Below, in pieces: positions 1 through 6,711 of a stretch of 8,253 nt of DNA. A program made the translations under genes and the position numbers. The stretch is from NCBI GenBank assembly GCA_049644345.1, contig JBARRS010000115.1:1-8253 (forward strand), given 5' to 3'. The stretch comes from JBARRS01 sp049644345. Its GTDB lineage: Bacteria > Actinomycetota > Thermoleophilia > Gaiellales > Gaiellaceae. The notes beneath the pieces were generated by a model. That model was not told where the DNA came from. It ran no database searches and saw only the letters and a list, made by a program, of their open reading frames with translations. Positions within the stretch are counted from its first letter, which is position 1. Each line of letters starts with the position of its first letter.

Positions 1-104
1 GCATCATGTACGCCTACCGGCCCGGAGACGACGACTGGCGCACGGCGGCGGGGCTCGCGGCCGCGCGCCTGCGCCGCGAGATTTGGGCCGCGTCCGGCTG
101 GTAG
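1..104 (+). CDS. 3' end of an unidentified CDS (partial)
   Basis: An open frame enters from the left edge (first full codon at base 3) and stops at TAG 102-104, leaving 33 visible C-terminal residues. They include MYAYRPGDDDW, followed by an Ala/Arg-rich, probably helical stretch, and the protein ends in WAASGW. There is no motif from which to name a family. The case for a real gene is indirect: it is on the same strand, stops two bases before the best start of the LysM gene, and its composition fits the neighbourhood. If real, it is probably the upstream member of the cell-wall gene cluster. The frame could instead be chance, since stop codons are rare at this GC content. Confidence 0.55.
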   Translation, partial: IMYAYRPGDDDWRTAAGLAAARLRREIWAASGW

Positions 105-106
105 CC

Positions 107-427
107 GTGCCCAGCGGGCGGCTGCGGGCGGAGCTCAGGCGCTACGGCCCGCCGGCCGCGCTCCTCTTCGCCGCCACGCTCGCGGTTCTACTGCTTCGTC
201 CGGCGATTCATCCCGGGAAGGCCGCCCCGGCGCCGCCGCGGCCCGCCGTCGTCAGCCACCCACGCCCGAAGCGCCCGCCGTTTCGTCGGTACGCGATCGT
301 GCAAGCCGGCGACACCCTCGGGGCGATCGCCGCGCGGCGGCGGACGACGGTCGCGCGCCTGCTCGCGCTGAACCCGGTCATCGACGCCGCCGCGCTCCAT
401 GTCGGGCAGCGGGTCCGCGTCAGATGA
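107..427 (+). CDS. Small membrane-anchored LysM-domain protein
   Basis: The predicted product has 106 residues from GTG 107. It has a short Arg-rich N-terminus (RLRAELRR), one hydrophobic segment at about residues 16-30 (PAALLFAATLAVLLL), a Pro/Arg/Ala-rich linker at about 32-60, and a C-terminal LysM module at about 62-106. The LysM hallmarks are YAIVQAGDTLGAIA at the start, a central ALNP (N89) and a closing HVGQRVRV. LysM modules bind N-acetylglucosamine-containing glycans such as peptidoglycan. The positive N-terminus and single membrane segment suggest the LysM faces outward, tethered by the Pro-rich linker. No catalytic domain is present, so it is a binder or scaffold rather than a hydrolase. 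The start is uncertain: TTG 83 would add eight residues and overlap the upstream gene by 22 bp, whereas GTG 107 lies just after that gene's stop. It sits directly before a D,D-carboxypeptidase gene, which fits a role at the wall. Confidence 0.83.
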   Translation: MPSGRLRAELRRYGPPAALLFAATLAVLLLRPAIHPGKAAPAPPRPAVVSHPRPKRPPFRRYAIVQAGDTLGAIAARRRTTVARLLALNPVIDAAALHVGQRVRVR

Positions 428-436
428 CCCGGTAGA

Positions 437-1561
437 TTGTCCCGCGTGCGCCGCTGGATCGTCGTCACCGCGGCTCTCGCGCTGGCGCCCTCGGCGCTCG
501 CCGGGCTCCCGCACGTGAACGCCCGCGCGTTCCTCGTCCAGAATGCCGCTACGGGTGAGGTCGTCGCCCACTACCACCAGCGCCAGCGCGTGCCGATCGC
601 GAGTCTGACGAAGCTGATGACCGTGCTCCTCACGCTCGAGCACGCCCGCCTCAACGACGTCGTCACGGTGGCTCCGCAGGCCGCTGCCGTCGGGCAATCG
701 AGCATCGGTCTGCGGGCGGGCCAGCGATTGACAGTCCGCGAGCTCCTCGAGGGGGCGCTGATCCAGAGCGCGAACGACGCGGCCGACGCGCTCGCGTACC
801 ACGTCGCTCACGGCGACGTCTCCCGGTTCGTGGCGATGATGAACGCGAGGGCGCGGCGGCTCGGATTGACAGACACGCACTACGTCAGGCCGGACGGGCT
901 CGACGCCGCCGGTGCGTATTCGAGCGCGAGAGACGTGACGAGGCTCGCCTGGATCCTGATGCGGAAGCCGGTCGTCCGCGCAATCGTGCGCCGGCCGACC
1001 GCGACCATCTCCGGCGGCCGGGTTCTCCATACCTGGAACGACCTGCTGGGCACGTTCCCCGGCGTCTTCGGCGTCAAGACCGGCCACACCGCCGCGGCCG
1101 GCTGGAACGAAGTCGCCGCCGCGCGCCGCCACGGCGCGACGGTCTACGCGACGATCCTCGGCAGCCCTGACCGCGTCACGCGCAACCGCGAGCTCGCGCG
1201 CCTGCTCAGCTTGGGTCTCTCTCGCTTCCGCCCGATCGTCGCCGTGCGGGCGCGTTATCCCTACGCCTACGCCGAGACCGGCTACGGCCGCGGGCGGCTC
1301 GCGCTCGTGGCGGCGCGTTCGTTCGTGCCGGTCATTCGCGTGGGCCGGCCGGTGCTCGTCCAGGTCGCCGCGCCGGGCGTGGTCTCGCTCCCGGTCAGGG
1401 GCGGGCAGCGGCTGGGCGAGATCCGTGTCTACCAGCGCGGGCGCCTGCTCGGCCGGCGTCCGCTCGTCGCGGCCCGCACTGTCTCGCGGCCTGGCGTCTT
1501 CGGCCGGGTCGGCTGGTACGCGGGTCGCACCGCGCACCACGTCTGGGATTGGGTCAGGTGA
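437..1561 (+). CDS. D-alanyl-D-alanine carboxypeptidase (S11 family, DacF/PBP5-like)
   Basis: This penicillin-binding protein removes the terminal D-Ala from peptidoglycan pentapeptides outside the membrane. All three active-site motifs of the S11 family are present: SLTK (56-59, nucleophile Ser56), SAN (111-113) and KTG (214-216), in the usual order and spacing. Residues 7-22 form a hydrophobic signal peptide ending ALA, with likely cleavage before Gly23. Residues from about 262 on are beta-rich and Val/Arg-rich, matching the accessory C-terminal domain of PBP5-like enzymes. The last 20 or so residues (around GWYAGRTAHHVWDWVR) could be the amphipathic membrane-associating tail typical of this class. 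The 374-residue length is normal. The start is TTG 437; GTG 446 is an in-frame alternative that shortens the protein by three residues. The gene lies 9 bp after the LysM gene and 7 bp before the kinase start, so co-transcription is likely. The family is certain; the paralogue (DacA, DacB or DacF) is not. Confidence 0.94.
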   Translation: MSRVRRWIVVTAALALAPSALAGLPHVNARAFLVQNAATGEVVAHYHQRQRVPIASLTKLMTVLLTLEHARLNDVVTVAPQAAAVGQSSIGLRAGQRLTVRELLEGALIQSANDAADALAYHVAHGDVSRFVAMMNARARRLGLTDTHYVRPDGLDAAGAYSSARDVTRLAWILMRKPVVRAIVRRPTATISGGRVLHTWNDLLGTFPGVFGVKTGHTAAAGWNEVAAARRHGATVYATILGSPDRVTRNRELARLLSLGLSRFRPIVAVRARYPYAYAETGYGRGRLALVAARSFVPVIRVGRPVLVQVAAPGVVSLPVRGGQRLGEIRVYQRGRLLGRRPLVAARTVSRPGVFGRVGWYAGRTAHHVWDWVR

Positions 1562-1563
1562 GG
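1556..1563 (+). promoter_or_regulatory. Ribosome binding site that fixes the PfkB start
   Basis: AGGTGAGG lies 5 nt before GTG 1569 and overlaps the stop codon of the carboxypeptidase gene (TGA 1559-1561). It supports GTG 1569 over the longer open frame beginning at 1425, whose extra 48 residues would be translated from within the carboxypeptidase gene and match nothing in the kinase family. Confidence 0.7.
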
Positions 1564-1568
1564 CCCGC

Positions 1569-2528
1569 GTGATCATCACGGTGACCATGAACGCGGCGAT
1601 CGACCGGACGTTGACGGTGCCGAACTTCCAGCGCGGCCAGCGGCACCGCGCGAGCCTGGGGCTGACGCTCGCGGGCGGCAAGGGGATCAACATCGCCCGG
1701 GCGCTGAAGCGGCTCGGCGTTCCCGTCGTCGCGACCGGTCTCGCCGGCGGTCGCACAGGGACGCGGATCGTCGAGGAGCTGACGGCGGAGGCGATCCTGA
1801 ACGATTTCGTTCGGATCGAGGACGAATCTCGCACCTCGACCGCCGTGGTCGACCCGACCTCGAGCACCTATACCGAGATCAACGAGTGGGGGCCCCACGT
1901 CCGGGCCGAGGAGCTGGAGATGCTGCTTGGCAAGCTCGCCTACCTCGGCCAAGGAGCCGACCTTGTCGTCTTCGCAGGGTCGCTCCCGCGCGGGGTCGAG
2001 GACGGCTTCTACGCCGAGGCGATCCGCGATCTCAACCGCCGTGGGCTGCAGACCGTGCTCGACTCCGAGGGTGAGCCGCTTCGGCTCGGGGTGCAGGCGG
2101 AGCCGACGCTCGTCTCGCCCAACCAGCGCGAGGCCGAGGGGCTCGTCGGTCAGGAGTTCAACGAGGACGACGACTTCCTCGTCGGCCTCGACGCGATCGC
2201 CGACCTGGGCGCCCGCGACGTGCTGATCACCGAGGAATCGGGCTGCTGGGCGCTGCTTCGGGAGGAGCGTGAGGTACGGCGCTACAGGGCGGAGGCTCCG
2301 AACGTCGATCCGCTCTCGGCGGTCGGCTCGGGCGACGTGCTCCTCGCCGGCTTCGTGGCGGCCCGGCTCGACGGGAAGTCCGCCGACGAGACGCTGCGGA
2401 ACGCCGTCGCCGCGGGTGCGGCGTCGACGCTCGAGATCGGCGCCGGCCGCTTCGACGCCGGCGAGGTCGGCAGCCTGCTCGGCTCGGTGCAGGTCCGCGA
2501 GCTCGAGCCGGTCGCCTCGGAGCCGTGA
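1569..2528 (+). CDS. PfkB-family sugar kinase (1-phosphofructokinase / tagatose-6-phosphate kinase type)
   Basis: The predicted product is a 319-residue ribokinase-fold kinase, the usual length for FruK/LacC. It opens with ITVTMNAAIDRTLTV, which aligns with the NPA-x-D-x-T substrate motif of 1-phosphofructokinases (here NAA). AGGKGINIARAL at about 35-46 is the PfkB glycine signature. AVGSGDVLLAG at about 251-261 is the ATP/anion-hole motif, with catalytic base Asp256; the VGSGD form is common in Gram-positive 1-phosphofructokinases and tagatose-6-phosphate kinases. Such enzymes phosphorylate a sugar phosphate at a free hydroxyl with ATP in the cytosol. Which sugar is used cannot be read from the sequence, and no fru PTS or lac/tagatose genes are present in the window. 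GTG 1569 is chosen because of the ribosome binding site and because the family's N-terminus begins there. The neighbours are cell-wall enzymes, and its stop overlaps the next gene's start (GTGA), implying coupled translation. Confidence 0.88.
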   Translation: MIITVTMNAAIDRTLTVPNFQRGQRHRASLGLTLAGGKGINIARALKRLGVPVVATGLAGGRTGTRIVEELTAEAILNDFVRIEDESRTSTAVVDPTSSTYTEINEWGPHVRAEELEMLLGKLAYLGQGADLVVFAGSLPRGVEDGFYAEAIRDLNRRGLQTVLDSEGEPLRLGVQAEPTLVSPNQREAEGLVGQEFNEDDDFLVGLDAIADLGARDVLITEESGCWALLREEREVRRYRAEAPNVDPLSAVGSGDVLLAGFVAARLDGKSADETLRNAVAAGAASTLEIGAGRFDAGEVGSLLGSVQVRELEPVASEP

Positions 2529-3520
2529 GACGACTCGCGCTGCTCGCGGTGGCGGTCGCCGCCGTGTGCGCCGGTGTTCCCGGGGGCGCGGGCGCCTACG
2601 TGCGCGGGTTCGACATCTCGCGCTACGTCGGGTTCGTTTCGTGGCCGCGCGTTGCCGCTACCCGCTACCGCTTCGTCTACTCCGAGGCGACGTACGGCAA
2701 CGTGGGCACGGACCCCACCTATCTGAGCCACCGCTCGGGTGCGGCCGCGGCCGGGCTTGCGTTCGGCGCCTTCCACTTCGCGCGGCCGAACGGCCGGACA
2801 CGCTCCGCCGCCGTCAAGGACGCCGTCGCCGAGGCGGACCACTTCGTCGCGGCTGCGGAAGTGAATACCGGTGACCTGCCGCCTGCGCTCGACCTCGAGC
2901 GGACGTACGGGCTGCCGCAGGCGCTGATGGTTGCCTGGACCGACGCGTGGCTCGCGGAGGTGCAGGCGAAGCTCGGCGTCCGCGCGGTCATCTACACGTC
3001 GGCGGCGTTCTGGTCTCATTCGCTCGGGAACACGCCGCGTTTCGCGGCCGGCGGCTCACCGCTCTGGCTCGCTCGCTGGACGCGGTTGTTCTCACCGCCT
3101 TGGATTCCGGCGGGGAACTGGAACGCGAGTGGCTGGACGTTCTGGCAGTGGACCGACTGCGGGCGGCTTCCGGGACGGCGGCGCTGCTTCGACCTCGACC
3201 GGCTCAAAGGCTCGGCGGTCGCGCCTGTTCTCCTGGCGCCCCCGCCCGTGAACACGGCGCCGCCCGCGATCGCAGGCGCCGCGCGAGTCGGCCAGGTGCT
3301 GACCGCCTCGCCCGGTGGTTGGGAGGCAACGCCGGCGCCGGCCTTCGGGTATCGCTGGCAGCGTTGCTCGACGACGTGCGTCCCGATTACAGGCGCGACG
3401 GGGGTGACGTACACCGTCTCCGCGGACGACACCGGCCAGTCGCTCTCCGTCGTCGTGACGGCGACGAGCCGGGGCCGCTCCGCGACGGCGACCTCTGCGC
3501 CCACCGAGATCGTCCAATGA
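2525..3520 (+). CDS. Secreted GH25 lysozyme-like muramidase with C-terminal Ig-like domain
   Basis: The predicted product has 331 residues. Residues 1-24 form a signal peptide (MRRLALLAVAVAAVCAG, cleavage near AGA/Y25); Cys15 is not in a lipobox. The GH25 barrel spans about 26-230. It begins with GFDISRY (Asp30), continues with FGAFHFARP (81-88), the catalytic DLE (Asp123, Glu125) after PPAL, IYTSAAFW, LWLARW (180-185), WTFWQWTD, and the closing FDLDRL (222-227). GH25 enzymes cleave the MurNAc-GlcNAc bond of peptidoglycan. After a Pro-rich linker (about 234-247) comes one Ig-like module (about 246-331) with GW, YRWQRC, ITGAT and DDTGQSLSVVVTA signatures, seen as repeats in many actinobacterial surface proteins. 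Cys212/221 and Cys281/285 may form disulfides. The start GTG 2525 overlaps the kinase stop by 4 bp. The enzyme could serve in wall remodelling or against other cells; the cluster with a D,D-carboxypeptidase and LysM protein favours remodelling. Confidence 0.93.
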   Translation: MRRLALLAVAVAAVCAGVPGGAGAYVRGFDISRYVGFVSWPRVAATRYRFVYSEATYGNVGTDPTYLSHRSGAAAAGLAFGAFHFARPNGRTRSAAVKDAVAEADHFVAAAEVNTGDLPPALDLERTYGLPQALMVAWTDAWLAEVQAKLGVRAVIYTSAAFWSHSLGNTPRFAAGGSPLWLARWTRLFSPPWIPAGNWNASGWTFWQWTDCGRLPGRRRCFDLDRLKGSAVAPVLLAPPPVNTAPPAIAGAARVGQVLTASPGGWEATPAPAFGYRWQRCSTTCVPITGATGVTYTVSADDTGQSLSVVVTATSRGRSATATSAPTEIVQ

Positions 3521-3523
3521 CCC

Positions 3524-3532
3524 TGGTACCAT
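3524..3532 (+). promoter_or_regulatory. Candidate extended -10 promoter for guaBA
   Basis: TGGTACCAT fits the extended -10 pattern TGnTAnnnT and sits just after the lysozyme stop codon, about 95 bp before the guaB start. No convincing -35 is visible at the expected distance; the best 17-bp-spaced hexamer, near 3504-3509, matches only about half of TTGACA. The core is also an 8-bp palindrome (TGGTACCA). A start of transcription near 3539 would give guaB a leader of about 85 nt containing the hairpin at 3574-3602. This is an inference from one motif. Confidence 0.35.
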
Positions 3533-3573
3533 CGAACGCCACTTGAGAGCGGAGGCCAAAAGCAGGATTCTGG

Positions 3574-3602
3574 AGCCCAGGCGACGGGAAGGTGCCTGGG
3601 CT
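3574..3602 (+). promoter_or_regulatory. Strong hairpin in the guaB 5' leader
   Basis: AGCCCAGGC (3574-3582) and GCCTGGGCT (3594-3602) are perfect 9-bp inverted repeats around an 11-nt loop (GACGGGAAGGT). Wobble and Watson-Crick pairs could extend the stem outwards by about three pairs (3571-3573 with 3603-3605). There is no T-run after it, so it is not a classical intrinsic terminator. It ends about 10 nt before the guaB ribosome binding site without covering it. It could be a cis-acting leader element, an mRNA stabiliser or a terminator for the upstream operon. A competing short hairpin, CTGG-AGC-CCAG (3570-3580), would disrupt it. I do not recognise a known riboswitch class. Confidence 0.6.
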
Positions 3603-3611
3603 TCGTGCATC

Positions 3612-3620
3612 GAGAGGGGG
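3612..3620 (+). promoter_or_regulatory. Ribosome binding site that decides the guaB start
   Basis: GAGAGGGGG ends 5 nt before GTG 3626, an ideal Shine-Dalgarno distance. It would lie inside the coding region if guaB started at the upstream in-frame GTG 3605. This supports GTG 3626 as the true start. Confidence 0.7.
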
Positions 3621-3625
3621 TACGA

Positions 3626-5137
3626 GTGGGAGTCGAGCTGAGCCCGGAGGCCGTCGAGCGTCTGCTCGAGCTCGACCGGAAGTTCGCCAAAGAGGGACTT
3701 ACCTTCGACGACGTGCTGCTCGTGCCGGCGGAGTCCTCAATGCTGCCGAACGAGGTCTCGACGGCGACGCGCCTCACGCGCGAGATCACGCTCGCGATCC
3801 CCGTCATCTCGGCGGCGATGGACACCGTCACCGAGGCGAGGCTTGCGATCGCGCTCGCGCGGCACGGTGGCATCGGCGTCGTCCATCGCAACCTCTCGAT
3901 CGAGGCGCAGGTAGCCGAGGTGGACATGGTCAAGCGCTCGGAGTCGGGGACGATCGTCGAGCCGGTGACGCTGCCCCCCGACGCGCCGGTCGCCGCCGCC
4001 CTCGAGCTGATGGCGACGTACCACATCTCCGGTGTTCCGATCACGGACGAGGAAGGACGGCTGGTCGGGATCCTCACCAACCGCGACCTCCGGTTCGAAG
4101 CGGACGAGGCGCAGCCTGTCTCGAGCCTGATGACCGACCGCGACCTCGTCACGGCACCGGTCGGGACGACGCTCGACGAGGCGCGCGAGATCCTGCACAG
4201 GCACAAGATCGAGAAGCTGCCCGTCGTCGACTCGGACGGCCGCCTCAAAGGGCTGATCACGGTCAAGGACCTCCGCAAGCGAATCGAGTTTCCGGACGCG
4301 ACGAAGGACGACCAGGGGCGGCTGCGAGTGGCGGCGGCAGTCGGAGTGGGCTCAGACGCGCTCGACCGTGCGGCGGCGCTCGTCGACGCACAGGCGGACG
4401 TGCTGGTGCTGGACACGGCTCACGGCCACTCGCGCGGGGTCGTCGAGATGCTGCGAAAGCTGAAGGACCGCTTCTCCGTTCCGGTCGTCGCCGGCAACGT
4501 CGCCTCGGCCGAGGGCGCCGAGGCGCTGATCGACGCGGGCGCGGACGCCGTGAAGTGCGGCGTCGGCCCCGGCTCGATCTGCACTACGCGCGTCGTCTCC
4601 GGCGTCGGCGTTCCGCAGGTGACCGCGATCTTCGACTGTGCGAGCGCCGCGGCGCAGCACGATGTGCCCGTGATCGCCGACGGCGGGATGCAGTCGTCCG
4701 GCGACGTCGCCAAGGCGATCGCCTCCGGCGCCGACTGCGTCATGCTCGGGTCGCTGCTCGCCGGCACAGACGAGAGCCCCGGCGACGTCGTCGTCGCGCA
4801 CGGCGAGCGCTTCAAGGAGTACCGGGGCATGGGGTCGCTCGGTGCGATGAAGGCGCGCGGCTACTCGAAGGACCGCTACTTCCAGGGCGACGTCGAGGAC
4901 GTCGACAAGCTCGTACCGGAGGGAATCGAGGGGCGCGTCCCCTACAAAGGGCCGCTGGCGAACGTGGTCCATCAGGTCGTCGGCGGAATTCGGCAGACGA
5001 TGGGCTACTGCGGCGCCCCGACGATCGAGGAGCTGAAGAACGCGCGGTTCACGCGGATCACCGGCGCGGGCCTCCGCGAGAGCCACCCGCACGACGTCAC
5101 GATCACGAAGGAATCGCCGAACTACCGGCGGCCGTGA
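3626..5137 (+). CDS. guaB: Inosine-5'-monophosphate dehydrogenase
   Basis: This enzyme oxidises IMP to XMP with NAD+, the committed step of guanine nucleotide synthesis, in the cytosol. The predicted product has 503 residues, close to the usual bacterial length. In order: the N-terminal barrel opening GLTFDDVLLVPAES; the conserved ISAAMDTVTE; two CBS domains at about 108-222 (with ISGVPITDEEGRLVGILTNRD and the second-repeat counterpart IEKLPVVDSDGRLKGLITVKD seen as tandem copies); then the rest of the barrel with VVAGNVAS, the catalytic loop GPGSICTTR (Cys319 nucleophile), IADGGMQSSGD for phosphate binding, and the mobile flap SKDRYFQG with the Arg417-Tyr418 dyad. Nothing essential is missing. 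GTG 3626 is preferred over GTG 3605 because of the well-placed GAGAGGGGG. The TGA stop shares one base with the guaA ATG. The intact CBS pair implies the usual control by adenine and guanine nucleotides, and the leader hairpin may add another level. Confidence 0.97.
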   Translation: MGVELSPEAVERLLELDRKFAKEGLTFDDVLLVPAESSMLPNEVSTATRLTREITLAIPVISAAMDTVTEARLAIALARHGGIGVVHRNLSIEAQVAEVDMVKRSESGTIVEPVTLPPDAPVAAALELMATYHISGVPITDEEGRLVGILTNRDLRFEADEAQPVSSLMTDRDLVTAPVGTTLDEAREILHRHKIEKLPVVDSDGRLKGLITVKDLRKRIEFPDATKDDQGRLRVAAAVGVGSDALDRAAALVDAQADVLVLDTAHGHSRGVVEMLRKLKDRFSVPVVAGNVASAEGAEALIDAGADAVKCGVGPGSICTTRVVSGVGVPQVTAIFDCASAAAQHDVPVIADGGMQSSGDVAKAIASGADCVMLGSLLAGTDESPGDVVVAHGERFKEYRGMGSLGAMKARGYSKDRYFQGDVEDVDKLVPEGIEGRVPYKGPLANVVHQVVGGIRQTMGYCGAPTIEELKNARFTRITGAGLRESHPHDVTITKESPNYRRP

Positions 5138-6711
5138 TGGGCGAGGTCGTCCGGCTTCCCGTTGCCGAGCACGCGCCGGAGGAGAGGCCGGTGCTCGTTC
5201 TCGACCTCGGGGGTCAGTACGCGCAGCTGATCGCCAGGCGCGTTCGCGAATGCCGCGTCTACTCCGAGCTCGTCGGACACGCGATCTCGGCGGCGGAGGC
5301 GCGGCGGCGCAACCCGCGCGCGCTGGTGCTCTCAGGCGGCCCCGCGTCCGTGTACGCGGAAGGCGCGCCCCGCGTCGACCCGGAGCTGTTCGAGCTCGGC
5401 GTGCCGTGCCTCGGGATCTGCTACGGGATGCAGCTGATGGCGCAGGATCTCGGCGGCCGCGTCGACCGCACCGGCGTGTCCGAATTCGGCCGAACGGAGC
5501 TCCGCGCCGAGGAGGGCGAGCTGTTCGCCGGCCTCCCGTCGGAGCAGACCTGCTGGATGAGCCACCGCGACTCGGTCGTCGCGCCTCCGGAGGGCGCGCG
5601 TGTCGTCGCAGGCTCGCCCTCGACGCCGATCGCCGCCTTCGAGCACTCCGAGCGCGGGCTCTACGGCGTCCAGTTCCACCCGGAGGTGGTGCACACGCCG
5701 CATGGGACGGACGTGCTGAAGAACTTCCTCTACACCGTCGCCGGCGCTCCACCGACCTGGACGCCTGCGGCGGTGATCGAGGAGCAGGTCGAGCGCATTC
5801 GCGCGCAGGTCGGGCACGAGCGCGTGATCTGCGGGCTCTCGGGCGGCGTCGACTCGGCCGTCGCCGCGCTGCTCGTGCACAAGGCGGTCGGCGACCAGCT
5901 GACATGCGTCTTCGTCGATCACGGGCTCCTCCGCAAGGACGAGGCCGTTCAGGTGATCGAGACCTTCGAGGGTCACTTCCACGTCCCGCTCGTCCACGTC
6001 GACGCGGAGGAGAGGTTCCTCGCGCGGCTCGCCGGGATCAGTGATCCCGAGAAGAAGCGGAAGCTCGTCGGCGAGGAGTTCATCCGTGTCTTCGAGGCCG
6101 AGGCGGCAAGGCTCGGCCGTGTGCCCTTTCTCGTCCAGGGGACGCTCTACTCGGACGTGATCGAATCCGGCGGGGACGCGAGCGTGGCGGCGAAGATCAA
6201 GTCCCACCACAACGTCGGAGGACTGCCGGAGCAGATGGAGATGAAGCTTGTCGAGCCCCTGCGCCTCCTGTTCAAGGACGAGGCGCGAAGGGTGGGAGAG
6301 GAGCTCGGCCTCCCGGACCGGCTGGTCTGGCGCCACCCGTTTCCGGGCCCGGGTCTCGCGATCCGGATCATCGGCGAGGTGACGCGCGAGCGGCTCGAGA
6401 CGCTGCGCGAGGCCGACGCGATCCTGCTCGAAGAGGTGCGGCGGGCCGGGCTGTACCGGGAGCTGTGGCAGTGCTTCGCGGTGCTGCCCGCGATCCGCTC
6501 CGTCGGCGTCCAGGGCGACGAGCGAACATACGCCTACCCGATCGTGATCCGCGCCGTCACGTCCGAGGACGCCATGACGGCGGACTGGGCGCGGCTTCCC
6601 TACGACCTGCTCGAGACGATCTCCAGCCGGATCATCAACGAGATCCCCGCGGTCAACCGGGTGGCGCTCGACGTGTCGTCGAAACCGCCGTCGACGATCG
6701 AGTGGGAGTAA
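5137..6711 (+). CDS. guaA: GMP synthase (glutamine-hydrolysing)
   Basis: This enzyme converts XMP to GMP using ATP and glutamine, directly after GuaB in the pathway. The predicted product has 524 residues, a normal length. The N-terminal class I glutamine amidotransferase domain (about 18-205) has LDLGGQYAQLIARRVRE, LSGGP, the nucleophile loop GICYGMQ (Cys95) and FHPEV (His181, Glu183), completing the triad. The ATP pyrophosphatase domain has the P-loop GLSGGVDSAVAALL (SGGVDS 235-240) and FVDHGLLRKDE. The C-terminal dimerisation/XMP domain has HPFPGPGLAIRI, TADWARLPYDLL and the family-typical end KPPSTIEWE. The ATG overlaps the guaB stop (TGATG) and has no clear Shine-Dalgarno of its own, so translation is probably coupled to guaB. 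The same frame stays open far upstream across guaB, but that extension is a shadow of guaB. The last 59 bp are antisense to the 3' end of the PLD-like gene. Confidence 0.97.
   Translation: MGEVVRLPVAEHAPEERPVLVLDLGGQYAQLIARRVRECRVYSELVGHAISAAEARRRNPRALVLSGGPASVYAEGAPRVDPELFELGVPCLGICYGMQLMAQDLGGRVDRTGVSEFGRTELRAEEGELFAGLPSEQTCWMSHRDSVVAPPEGARVVAGSPSTPIAAFEHSERGLYGVQFHPEVVHTPHGTDVLKNFLYTVAGAPPTWTPAAVIEEQVERIRAQVGHERVICGLSGGVDSAVAALLVHKAVGDQLTCVFVDHGLLRKDEAVQVIETFEGHFHVPLVHVDAEERFLARLAGISDPEKKRKLVGEEFIRVFEAEAARLGRVPFLVQGTLYSDVIESGGDASVAAKIKSHHNVGGLPEQMEMKLVEPLRLLFKDEARRVGEELGLPDRLVWRHPFPGPGLAIRIIGEVTRERLETLREADAILLEEVRRAGLYRELWQCFAVLPAIRSVGVQGDERTYAYPIVIRAVTSEDAMTADWARLPYDLLETISSRIINEIPAVNRVALDVSSKPPSTIEWE

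Noticed and set aside
188..1867. A 559-codon minus-strand open frame opposite the LysM, carboxypeptidase and kinase genes
   Set aside because: Arg/Asp/Pro-rich shadow of GC-rich plus-strand genes, with no motif. The plus-strand genes have complete family signatures.
3574..3602. Assignment of the guaB leader hairpin to a known riboswitch (purine, guanidine or PRPP/ppGpp ykkC types)
   Set aside because: I compared the visible conserved elements of these classes from memory and found none that fit. Only a generic hairpin is supported.
3016..4416. A 466-codon minus-strand Ser/Thr-rich open frame opposite the lysozyme and guaB genes
   Set aside because: The Ser/Thr/Arg bias is typical of the complement of GC-rich codons. 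It has no signal peptide or motif and spans the guaB leader.
4352..5905. A 517-codon minus-strand open frame opposite guaB and guaA
   Set aside because: Low-complexity Arg/Ala/Pro product, antisense to two unambiguous housekeeping genes.
3592..6711. A 1039-codon open frame that would fuse about 515 residues to the N-terminus of GMP synthase
   Set aside because: The extra part is the out-of-frame reading of guaB, is Arg-rich low-complexity sequence, and has no domain. GuaA has a normal start at ATG 5137.
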